64,000 nt of DNA, from contig OX442423.1 in assembly GCA_949361645.1 (NCBI GenBank), positions 5,679,505 to 5,743,504 of the forward strand, in the 5' to 3' direction. Position 1 is the stretch's first letter. Each line of letters begins with the position of its first letter. This stretch comes from Spongilla lacustris (Eukaryota; Porifera; Demospongiae; Spongillida; Spongillidae). Below, in pieces: positions 46,378 to 57,429 of the stretch. The notes below the pieces were generated by a model that did no database searches, had not been told where the DNA came from, and was given only the letters and a program-made list of their open reading frames with translations. Position numbers and translations under genes: made by a program.

Positions 46378-49300
46378 TACATGTACATGCACAATGAGCA
46401 CTCCGACCACACACTCTGAATACAACGTACAGCCAGCCCAGGCAAGCCTGCATCTCCAGCCTCTGCATTGTCACCACCCTCTCCCTACACAACCAGGAAG
46501 GGGGGGGGGGGAGGTTAGAAGCAAAGAAAAAGATGATACTACACATACACATGTACATGTCACTGTAACTGTTGACACAACAAGTTATAAACTAAGTATA
46601 TGTACATGTATACTACCATGTACATGCAGATATAACTAGTGTAGAAACTTGGATAAGCACATGATGAAGTACACTTATCCCAATGTATCCAACAGATAAG
46701 GTTCAATATAACCTCAGTCCTCTTGCAGTGAGCACATGTACTGGACACCCCACAGCACTCACAGTGGTACCAGGCTTGCCAGGGGCACCGTTCAGACCAG
46801 CTTCACCTGGAGGGCCCTAAAGGGTTATTGAACCAAAGTGAACGCATCAGATAAAACTGCATCCTACATGTACACATGTACCAGTTATAGGCATACTTAC
46901 ATTTACATATATGAGCTATGAAAGGCATATCTTAATTCCTTTTAGAACTGATACATGTACACACATACACTGTACATGAACACACATACATCTACATACA
47001 AACATGTGGCAATAGAGACAACTGGAGTGTTTGGACCAAGGACAACTGAGTTCCTTAAAGAGTTGGGCCTTCGGTTGAGGCAGGTGTCTGGTGAAGCTAA
47101 CACATTTGCATACCTTACCCAGAGACTATCAGTTGCCATCCAACGGGGCAATGTATTGGGGACAATGAAGGTGGACATTGAAGATGCAGAGTTTTTTGTA
47201 TAAGTTTTGTTGCATTGTTTTATTGTTATGTTTAATGTTTTGTAATTAATATTATTATTACTATTAGTTGTGTACACACATACATATACACACATACATG
47301 TACACACATACAACACACATGTACACACATACATGTATTCACACACATGTACACACGTACATAAACACATGTATACACATACATGCACATGTACACATGT
47401 ATACACATATATGTACACACATACATGTTGTACACATGTATACACATACATGTACATGTACACATACTTGTACACACATACATGTACACACATACATGTA
47501 CACACATACATGTACATGTACACATGTACACACATACATGTACATGTACACATGTACACACATACATGTACATGTACACATGTACACACATACATGTACA
47601 TGTACACATGTATACACATACATATATACACATACATGTACATGTACACATGTATACACATGCATGTACACACACACATACACATGTACATGTACAATGT
47701 TTGTGCTTTATGACCACACGTGTACTCACTGCGCTTCCAGATATGCCCTGAGGTCCCTGGGGACCAGCAGGTCCATGAAGACCCTTAGGTCCTGATGCAC
47801 CAGGGAGCCCTTGGGCACCCTTGTCTCCAGCTTGCCCCTGCAGGTGAGATCACAAGATTGTCTGGCAATGTTCAGCTTTAAACACGTGGTCTCCTCCCCA
47901 TGTGGCCTCCACACCCTCCTCCTCCTCCTCCTCCTCCTCCTCCTCCTCCTCCCCATGTGGCCTCCACACCCTCCTCCTCCCCATGTGGCCTCCACACCCT
48001 CCTCCTCCCCATGTGGCCTCCACACCCTCCTCCTCCTCCCCATGTGGCCTCCACACCCTCCTCTTCCCCATGTGGCCTCCACCCCCTCCTCCTCCCATGT
48101 GGCCTCCACCCCCCAGATGTTACCTTGTCTCCGATGGCACCCTTTGGTCCCTGCCTACCAGGCTGACCTGCATCTCCCTGGGGGGGCGGGGGGGCAGAGC
48201 AATGACAATAAAATAGGAACACACACATACAGTGTACACACACACATGCACATACAGACACTCTCACATGCACACACACACAATGTATACACACACACAC
48301 ACACACACAATGACTCTCAAATTGGCACCATTAAATCCCTGAGGTCCAGTGTCTCCCTTACGCCCCTGGTCCCCAGGGCGCCCTGGTCATCCAGGGGCTC
48401 CAACCTTGCCAGGAAGCCCCTTGGGCCCCCAACTACCCTTGTCCCCAGGAGCACCATCAGCACCCTGGAATGGAAGTTATTAAAGGTGTTACATTCATAC
48501 ATATGTACATTGTACATAGTCTTCTTTTAAGGCACATGTATCTTTTGCACTTTAGTATGCCATGTAATGATTTTTACTCACGAACTGAATACAGATCTGC
48601 AGACTTGTAATCACATGTAGCTCTACACTTCAATGTACATGTAAGTCACTTGCATTGAAATGATTGGCTAATTATATCAATCCCGTGCCCTATACATGTA
48701 CATGTGCCTCAGTGATAGGCAGTTAGATTTTGGATACATAAAATTAAAAAAGGGTTGCTGCCAATTTTGCAGAAACTGGGGGGAGAGGGGAATGGGGTTA
48801 GACCAGGCCAAATGTATAGATGTGTGCATCGGCCATTAGCAATGTACAGTCATGTACAAGTACTATGCTACATGTATGTTATGGGGAACCCTCCCCCCCT
48901 CCCCCCTCCCAAAAACAAAAAAAAATCAAACTGACAGGCTTTCCATCAGGTCCCTGCAGACCAGGGTTACCATCTCTTCCAGGGGCACCTGGTATTCCGG
49001 TCGTTCCAGGCACTCCCAGGATACCTTTGGGTCCCTACAGAAGGGGGAGGGGTTGGGTCACATACATGTAAACATCCTACAGACATGGTAATCTGTACAC
49101 CACTTTGCTGGACTAACACACACCTTTCCTCCCTGAACACCACGATCTCCTTGCAGACCAACAGCTCCAGTAAGCCCGGATTTCCTGGATGTCCAACAGG
49201 ACCAGGAAATCCAATCCCACCCTGTGTGCATTTTAGGGGAGATGGAGAGAGGAGTTATGAGTGATCCTCCCAGAATACTGACATGCATAGGAGGAAGGAG

Positions 49301-51521
49301 GAGAATGGGAAGGAGGGATGGGGAAGAGAGGGATGGATGGGGAGGAGGGAGAGGGATGGATGGGAAGGGGATAGATACAGAACCACATGTTTTATCCACT
49401 CATAATGCATATGAGCAATGCAAGGTGGGGAGAGACCTGACGATATGCATACACCGTGCACTCACAGGCTGTCCAGCTGCCCCTTGGTCTCCTGGCTCTC
49501 CGTCCGCTCCTGGGTAACCCTATAGGTCAGGTACACAACCCTCACGAAGACGTGGTCAACAGCTCCTCCCCTCACCTGTAGTCCAGTGTCCCCAGGTGCT
49601 CCCACTACACCATCGTCACCACGTACACCCTGTGCTCCCACGGGACCAGGTGCTCCCTTCCTGCCGACCCCGCCTTTGACACCTTGTGCACCGAGCACCC
49701 CCGGGGGTCCAGGGATGCCATCTGGTCCCTGAGGGGTGGAGGGGGAGGAGAAGGGGGAGGTTACATGTACATGTATATGTTTGGACACTGCTTGGTTATG
49801 TGGTTTGAGTTGTCTAGGTTGGCTGGTAAGCCAGTATATGCACACGACCACATCAAGCCTCAAGACAAGCCAACCTTTGGTCCTGGCTCCCCAGCTGGTC
49901 CTACGTACCCAGGCAGCCCAAGAGGCCCCTAGAAATGGTGAGAAGGAAATATAGTACCAAGAGACCATTTTGTGTAATACACACATGTACACATGTACAC
50001 ATGTACATGTATGTTTGGTGTATGTGTGCACGTGTGATTGTGTGTGCAAGTGTGATTATGTACACGTGTGCGTGTGATTGCGTGATCGTGTGTGTGTGCA
50101 CATGTGTGCGTGTGTGTGTGCTGCATGACGATGTGCATAGTGTTGTGTGATCATCCAGATACAATGTACATTGCACGCGTATCAATAACTCTTGAAACAT
50201 AACAGGTACAAGTACTCTGAAATGGATCACGATCCTTTAAACATAGAACATGCATGAGTATTGTGCATGGTGTGTGTGAGTGTGTGTGTGTGTGTGCGTG
50301 TATGTGTGTTGTGTGTGTGTGCGTGTGTGTGTGTGTTGTGTGTGTGTGTGTGCGTGTATGTGTGTTGTGTGTGTGTGCGTGTGTGTGTGTTGTGTGTGCG
50401 TGTGTGTTGTGTGTGTGTGCGTGTATGTTGTGTGTGTGTGTGCGTGTATGTGTGTTGTGTGTGTGCATGCGTGCATGTGTGTGTGTGTGCATGTATGTGT
50501 GTGTGTGTGTATGTGTGTGTCTGTACATGTTGCAATACAATATATTGTGCAGCATGTGTACATGTGCCACATCCTTACCCTCCCTCCAGGTACACCAGGG
50601 AGTCCCGCAGGCCCCTTCGTACCAGGAAACCCATCAGGTCCTTGGTCTCCCCTCTCTCCATCATCACCTGCCTGTCCCTTGGGTCCCTTGGCTCCAGGAA
50701 CTCCAGGGAAACCAGGGTATCCGGGAGCTCCCTTGGGCCCGAAGGGGTACCCAATGACTCCGGTCGGCCCAGGCGGTCCGCTTTGGCCCTTTGGTCCAGC
50801 ATCACCTAGATCTCCCTGAATATAGCACGAACACAACAAAAAAAGTGATGGGATTGGAGAGAAGGAATTGACAGCACGTGTGGTTATATACCTGAATACC
50901 AGGTGGACCTGGGATTCCATTTTGCCCATCCGCACCCTACATAGTGCCAAAGCAGTGGATAGTAGCTATAGGAGACAGTGAGCGTGCACTTACGTTGGGA
51001 CCCGGGGGGCCTTGGAGTCCTGGAGATCCAGGGATTGCCTGGTGTGAATCGTGAAGAGTAATATTATTCGAACGTTTCCAAAACAGAAATGCGTACAATC
51101 TACTTACCTGGCCCGTGAGAACTCCGGGTGGTCCGGTTGGACCCGCTGGAGCGAATGGATCTGCAACGATAGTGCGTTATCAATAGCTAACTAGCATAAA
51201 TTAATATACATCGTACTTATGTAATCTGCACAGCTGATGCACCTTTCGTCTCCCGCCAGAAGATACGTTGCTCCTTTCTGAACGACACAGCAATCTCTGG
51301 TAGTCTTCATTGATGCAATATATCCTGTACAGGACGGACCTTGGAAGCAGAAATACGTTGTTTCGGCAGCTGCAGGGTATATAAAAGGTATAAACTTCAG
51401 AGAGGCAATCTAATTGGTGCAGATGCGCCGCTTCTAAGGCTGGCACAACTGAAGTGCACTCACAGATTCGGGAAGCAAGTAGCGAGAAGGTAAGTAGCCC
51501 CGTTATAGTTGCGCGATACAT
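45205..51521 (-). CDS. Collagen with N-terminal TB-like Cys domain, 3' end in gap
   Basis: Twenty-one exons: 51521-51464 (signal peptide, [19 protein letters not shown]), 51369-51217 (Cys domain), 51160-51108, 51038-50994, 50936-50892, 50815-50579, 49928-49875, 49728-49576, 49519-49466, 49221-49124, 49034-48936, 48464-48330, 48177-48124, 47837-47730, 46816-46763, 46484-46431, 46225-46181, 46099-46046, 45983-45831, 45691-45530 and 45348-45205. The Gly-X-Y exons start with Gly and are mostly 45, 54, 99, 108, 135, 144, 153 or 162 nt, the 9-bp-multiple pattern of fibrillar-type collagens. Exon 6 has one extra residue (GYPFGPKG). The Cys domain ([26 protein letters not shown]) resembles the TB-like N-terminus of properdin. 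Apparent lesions: exon 10 lacks one base, exon 12 has an in-frame TGA, and exons 12 and 18 lack GT donors. The product would be a secreted matrix protein. The non-collagenous C-terminus, which would fix the class, is not visible. Confidence 0.85.
45725..45815. repeat. (TACATG)n and (GGTGT)n tracts in a collagen intron
   Basis: Alternating tacatg units are followed by gtgtggtgtggtgtgg and a second tacatgtacatg. Confidence 0.8.
46255..46390. repeat. (CA)n microsatellite in a collagen intron
   Basis: About 135 bp of CA repeats with ccct and tatata interruptions, between collagen exons 16 and 17. Confidence 0.95.
46990..47268 (+). pseudogene. 5'-truncated LINE insertion in a collagen intron
   Basis: The plus frame 46955-47203 reads [32 protein letters not shown] and [17 protein letters not shown]. 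This is the family C-terminal block 'PLAxETxGxxGPxTxxFLKxLGxR ... QRLSVAxQRGNA' of a non-LTR retrotransposon. A short 3' UTR ends in a TATTATTATT tail at 47250-47266. It lies antisense to the collagen gene, between exons 14 and 15. Confidence 0.75.
47268..47700. repeat. Long (ACACATGT)n-type satellite in a collagen intron
   Basis: About 430 bp of alternating purine-pyrimidine text built from tacacacatacatg and tacatgtacaca units. It begins where the LINE tail ends. Confidence 0.95.
47895..48117. repeat. 29-bp minisatellite in a collagen intron
   Basis: Seven to eight copies of ccccatgtggcctccacacc followed by ctcctcctc of varying length. Adjacent copies differ mainly in the number of CTC units. 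Confidence 0.95.
48225..48312. repeat. (CA)n tract next to collagen exon 12
   Basis: CA-rich repeat ending at 48309. On the gene's strand it begins only about 20 bp after the end of exon 12, where the splice donor should lie. Confidence 0.85.
50270..50525. repeat. (GT)n / (GTGTGC)n microsatellite in a collagen intron
   Basis: About 255 bp of GT with periodic gcgtgtgtgtgttgtgtg units, between collagen exons 6 and 7. Confidence 0.95.
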
Positions 51522-51564
51522 TCTCACCTGTCGGACATTATACTAGTAGTCTTTGAAGGTAGTG

Positions 51565-51605
<41 letters not shown>

Positions 51606-52560
51606 CTCGTGTGTGTTCGTATTATTTAGTGCTTGTATCCATGACTACTGCTTACCTCGCAGCGGGGAACTGGTAGAGCTCAGCAAAACTAACACTACGC
51701 CTCACTACCTCGCCGATATATGTGCGGGCAAAATGTACGTAGATATGGAGGAAACGTTGGCAGCTCGATCGGCCGTGGCCCAGGCTAGCTGCACTGAGTA
51801 GCTGCACAGAAATGGAGTTGCAGGCCAAATAACTGCCTTAAGCCTGGACCTGGTCATCTATGCACGGTTGTCTCTTATGGTTATAATTTTTCTTGCCATA
51901 CCATATATATACTGTTTGGGTCAAGGAATATTGTTTATACATTAACAGTTATTTTTACGGTTATTTTAAAAAATTTCTAACAGCAAAAGAATTCGTGCAT
52001 GCGAAATTACACATACACTCCTAAATCAAGTACTAGTAGATAGTATAAAATTGAATGCTTTAAAAAGGTGCAGGAATTAGTGCTTCATTTTTTAATTCAG
52101 ACTTGATAATTTAACGAATTTACAGTTGTACATACATGCTAGGTCCGTGTATAAAACCGCCAACTATTTTTTCAATTGTTCGATAAATTGAAAATTACTA
52201 TTTTGACGTACTAGTTGCAAATTTTGGTCGATTTCCATATATTTCGCTAAGAGAATAATTGATTTTTGTGTGACGTTTACAATTTTAAAATTTCAAATTA
52301 AATTAGAAAATTGAAATATTCAATCACGGTTTCGCGCAACTGTTGTTTGATTTATCATTTTTCATTATGGATTAATTCTTTTCTCTTTGGAATGGAACCG
52401 ACTCAACCGACTCTTTGACATGGAACCCTCCCCCTCTATAACGGCCGTTATTTTGGGAACGAGTGTTCGAATGAATCTTGCTTTATAGTCCTCAGTCTGT
52501 GACTGTCGAGTCAAAATCGTACCGTTAAAGACGGAGCTGCCTGATGAAAGACCACAGAAA
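51522..52560. other. Region upstream of the collagen gene
   Basis: It contains a (GT)n run at 51569-51601 and AT-rich sequence. The collagen promoter should lie at its start. No gene is recognised; the plus frame 51553-51801 has no family. Confidence 0.4.
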
Positions 52561-52563
52561 CGC

Positions 52564-52924
<361 letters not shown>

Positions 52925-53193
52925 ACACACATCCACACGCATACGGACTACACACGGCGACGCACGCAAACTCACACATGCTCAAAGAGAAATACACATA
53001 TACATATGTTTGGCAGACAAGCGAAGGTACTTCCTCTTACGCGGAACTTTATCACAACCTTGTTTGGGCCATATTTCCAGAACATTTGCCATCGTTACTT
53101 GAAATATCATGCCGCGGGCCTGGGGGTGTTCATGTATACTATAAAGTTCAGACAGCGTTAACGTTGACACTAAAGAGAATATCTGTAGACTTC

Positions 53194-54680
53194 CACTGTG
53201 CAAAAACTTTGTTATACGATAGCGTATTCTATAGCGTATATTTGAATATACACCTTAAATATACACACCAGCGTATAGAACCATATACGCAGGGGCGTAT
53301 ATTCAAATATAACCGATCACGTGACATTTGTGGTTGCTTAGCAAACCATTGAATTCACTTTGTGGCTACGTTGTCGGTCACCGTATACTAGTGCTTCATA
53401 TTCCGTATATTATCTTCCTACCACTCCCACCCCTCGTTCCCGATCCAGTTTAGTCCATTTAAAATTTTTTAAATCATTTTGCACATGTACAACAAAACAA
53501 AAAACTAACAGTCCGAGGCGGCAATCTGATCCAAGGCACCTGTACAGAATACGAACAATAAATTCATATCGTAAAAAAAATATTTCACTCACCACATATC
53601 ATATCCTCGTTCTGTTTATACATGATTCTATACATAAAGCAACAGATACATTATCGGGTAAGTGATATGCTTACCTTTCTTGTCTCCTATCTCCGATGTT
53701 TGACTTAAAACAACGGGTTAAACACTTACCGTACCGTCCGGTCGGAGTCTGCAAGTTACCTTAGCAAAACACAACAAATGAATAGGCCTATACCTTTTTA
53801 TATCGCGCTTCATTGTGCCTGTTGTTCTATCATTTCGGTTGTTCAAACGAACGGGAACACTTAGGACACTTGCCAACCTAGTGCAAATAGAGAAAGGTGA
53901 ATTCATTCTTTAGCAACTGCAACACATAATACCGGTAACTTGTACACTCTGGAAAGACGAACTATTGCCATTTAACGATCAAAACCCTGATCTCAGCGCG
54001 ATTCAACACGACCATGAAATAGCCCGCCTAAAATCTAAAAATCACATGCACGGTTAGTTAACCACATTTCTAATTGGAGCACTTTTGTATCGTACTACAC
54101 AAACATTTGTACAGGGGTCCAATAGAGGTCTACTGTGTAGGCATTCTACTGCTTCCATTGTAGCATTTACTGGGATCCGATGTGATCATGACCAAACTCA
54201 ACTGGCGAGTTAGCATAGGCCATAGCCATGCACCATGGGCCCGGCTTACCGCTCACAAAATTTACCTCCGTATATACACCAAGCAGACATAAATGTATAT
54301 AGCTAACCTTTGACGTCCAGCAGCATTAATAGAAGCAAAGTAGCACTCCGACTTCGATGCCTACACACCTTCCTACCTCACGTGGGTCCGGGTACGGGAC
54401 TGACCGCTCATGAATTAATTCTATGGTATACTTATGTAAACAGTGGGATTTTATGGAATGAAATATACGCAGTAGTACAGTATATTCAAATATACTCTTA
54501 AGAATACACTATCGTATATTTTGAAGATGTGCTTATATAAACGGTGACGTATTTGACACTTGCGTATTCTCAAATATACGCGGTCGTACACTTCAAATAT
54601 ACTACACAGGGTATATTTTGCGCATTCCTCAAATATACGCATAAATATACACTATCGTATAACAAACTTTTTGCACAGTG
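53194..54680. mobile_element. CACTG-ended DNA transposon, non-autonomous, 1487 bp
   Basis: The left end reads CACTGTGCAAAAACTTTG and continues TTATACGATAG. The right end is its inverse (CTATCGTATAACAAAC, TTTTTGCACAGTG), so the terminal inverted repeats match over about 29 bp with one mismatch. Both ends are flanked by TTC (53191-53193 and 54681-54683), a 3-bp target duplication. Subterminal regions repeat atattcaaatata and its inverse many times in both orientations. CACTA/EnSpm elements have CACTA or CACTG termini, a 3-bp duplication and clustered subterminal motifs, so this fits well. There is no transposase frame; the longest frames (53360-53665, 53718-53906) are unrelated. Confidence 0.8.
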
Positions 54681-54683
54681 TTC

Positions 54684-55548
54684 GTCGGCGGGTACCGCGG
54701 TATCACGAAATGGGAGTTCCATAATGTTATGTGACCGCATGCATTCCATTGAGCAGCACTTATTATTTTAATAGATTCAACATGTACCTAAAATAGTGTT
54801 GGTAGTATTGCATGTAACTTTCATTATCTATAGTACAGATATCCCCATGCATTTATAAGATCAAAACCATGCGCATAATAATAAACCAGAGATTGATGAT
54901 CTGTGCAGTTTTTCTTCTAGCTTGCATGTGAGATGCCAAACCATATATGAATTTTATAAAAACAGCATGCAAGCAATATCATCATTGTATAGCAATCATT
55001 TGTAGTGGCATCATTAATAAAATGCATGCATGGATCTATGTGGCACCGGCATGCAACATACTTGAAAATCGTTCTGTTAAGGTTATGTAAAGAAGTAAGG
55101 AATTTCTAAAGGAATTGCTATTGTTGTTGCAAATGTTGAGGTGAATACTTTCGAATTCAGGGAATGACATGCGAAAGTTATGATTCCGTTATTCACACAA
55201 GTAATCTCTGTCCATCGTATCCAAACATACTCTCGCATGTGAGGTGTCCACCATATGGCTCAAAATGGGTTGCAGCAGTTTCTGGTTCCAGAATGATGCT
55301 ACGTAATGAGTCGTTTTGTAGGAATTGCATCATGCATAAATGGTGTTAATACATGCATGCTGCAGCACGCGATGGTGTTTCATTGTAATACAATAAACTC
55401 TTCTGCAGTATATACAATAAGCTAAACGTGATCCATGTCGAGATCACCACCAAGTTTGCATATCAGGGAGTGATGGCCAAGGTGATCCAGTGAATGGTTA
55501 GGGCAATATATGCATGCGTGTAGATCCTTCTGAGACACCAATGCCTAA
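54684..55548. other. Non-genic stretch
   Basis: AT-rich with repeated atgcatgc motifs. The plus frame 55164-55349 shows no family. Confidence 0.4.
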
Positions 55549-56540
55549 CTACCACTTCAAAGCAATTTGAAATTCATTGGGCTCAAGGTGGGACTGTGAT
55601 CCAGGTGAGGGTATTACAGATAACCATGATGATATGGAGTGTAGATGAGCATTATGCAGAGTTGTACAGTTCCATGAACTGATGATCTTTGAGCTTGGAA
55701 GACTGAACCCTTTGCCCATGCAGCACTGAGTCTGTGATGTCAATGGCTGAGATGGTGTCAGATGTAGAAAGGATGACATCATAAAGCTGGATTGAATGAT
55801 TGAGGTGCCGATCATCTGTAAATCCCTGGCCAGATGCACTCAAAGAGGCTATGTAAGCAGCTGAGGAATGATGTGACAAGGAACGAAGGCCTTGTCCTCC
55901 CCTGTTGAGGATTAACTGGGTCTGTAAGCAATAGAGGTACATTCTGAAAAGCATTGCCAGACGTCATCATCATACCCCTTCAATGCTTCTGCTACCAAGG
56001 ACAGAGGTGTGGATCAGGTTAAATGGACCAGTTTGCTGAAGCTGCCACAATGTCGTAGAAGAAGCAAGCCCACTTGTGGGTCAACCACTCCAACTTACTC
56101 AAGATGAGTAAGTAGCTTACCAGCTTTTTCCCGCTTCTGAGCCACAAAATTGGCACGGAAGTTGTCATCACCAATAGCGGCACCAAGGATCTCGATATTT
56201 GGTACAATGGACCTCTTCATGTCTGGAGGGAATGTGCTGAGATCACTCTTGCTAAAAAGCTCACACTTTGATGTGTTGAGGAACAGACCCAAAGGTGGTC
56301 CTTGGCTATGTAGGATGGAGATGACCTGCTTCACTGCTTGTGAGGGTCCAGCTACAACAACATCATCTATGTAATTATAGGCCGTTGCAGGTAGGGTCCA
56401 CTCCAATGGTAGATATAATCTTCTGCAGCACCAAACAAAATAGGAGAGGACCTAGGGGATCCCCCTGCTGAACACCCATCTCTGAGGTGATGATACCCAT
56501 TTGGTGGAACAGAACTGGGTGTTGCCCATAACACCAGTGA
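55549..56540 (-). pseudogene. LINE RT fragment (minus)
   Basis: Minus strand, in order: [20 protein letters not shown] (56480-56420), YNYIDDVVVAGPS (YxDD palm motif, 56380-56340), PPLGLFLNTSKCELFS, PNIEILGAAIGDDNF, then, after frame changes, GGQGLRSLSHHSSAAYIASL (55900) and SSWLSVIPSPGSQSHLEPNE (55620). This is the RT palm to C-terminal part of the same family as 6610-7625, in the right order and spacing. At least two frameshifts show it is inactive. Confidence 0.8.
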
Positions 56541-56649
56541 GCCCATATTAAATAATACTAATAATCATTATTTTATATAACTTTATTATTTTTACATATA
56601 CCACTTATTATATACAATATGCAAGTAATCTAACTTCTCATGCTTGAGT
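56541..56649. other. AT-rich junction between two head-to-head LINE fragments
   Basis: The stretch is about 85 percent A/T (aataatactaataatcatt and similar). No gene. Confidence 0.5.
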
Positions 56650-57161
56650 ATAGATAGAGTCCTGGACAGGTATTATATGCAGACTGGTGATAGCTTTGGA
56701 AAGGGACCAGCACATTCTCACTGCAAGGCGATTTGGTATCCGTCTTTCATTCTTTCAATTTTTTCCCCTGGGCAACGGGATGTTTTGGGTCTCACCCTCT
56801 TTTGTTTCATCCCTTAGGCATGATGACTGCCTTAACTTATTGTACCAGGCATGGTTCCTGGATGATGGGGTTTTAGCTGGGACCATAAGTAAGCACTGCT
56901 CACTGCACTCACTGACATGGCCCCCTCATGAAAGCCTCTCACTCTCCCAACCTGGATATCCTTTGTGCTCATATTGGTGGCTATATCCACTGTGCCAAAT
57001 TAATTGCCTCCAAGCGGGTTGAGGCCTTAAAGTTGCTTTCCAAGCTTGACAATGTTGCCATCATTGACCCCCAAAAGGTTTTCAACCTACTTCGTTTGTG
57101 TGGTAGTTTTTGTAGACTCCCCCCAGCATCACCCCTCTCTGTCGCATCACTGGATCAAGCA
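56650..57161 (+). pseudogene. LINE RT fragment (plus), cut by a DNA transposon
   Basis: Plus frames read LLYQAWFLDDGVLAGT (palm YxDD equivalent), then PNLDILCAHIGGYIHCAKLI, ASKRVEALKLLSKLDNVAII and FNLLRLCGSFCRLPPASP. The fragment stops at 57161, where the CACTG-ended element begins, and the flank resumes at 62862. At least one frameshift lies near 56925. Confidence 0.75.
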
Positions 57162-57429
57162 CACTGTTAAAAAAACTGGCCCGAGGGGTGTTAGGTTTGA
57201 GGGGTGTTACAGCCCGAGGAGTGTTATGGCAACACACTAGAGTGTTCAGCTGACATTTATGGGTGTTAGCAGGCTATGCTGGGGTGTTAGCAGCATACCC
57301 CACCAACAGTGGGGTGTTGGGTGATTTTAGAGGTGTGTTGTCACAACACTGGTTTACCGCATTTACACCCCAATGTTCAGCCTTGTGTGTAATTACTTTC
57401 TGACTGTTAAGGGCGTGGTTTGCGAGATA

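Noticed and set aside
46942..47795. Large Cys/Val/Met-rich and His/Thr-rich frames
   Set aside because: They are translations of the ACACATGT satellite in a collagen intron; only the LINE tail and collagen exon 14 inside them are real.
47726..48306. Frames rich in Glu/Gly/Val and Pro/Ser repeating every 9-10 residues
   Set aside because: They come from the 29-bp intronic minisatellite, not from a repeat protein.
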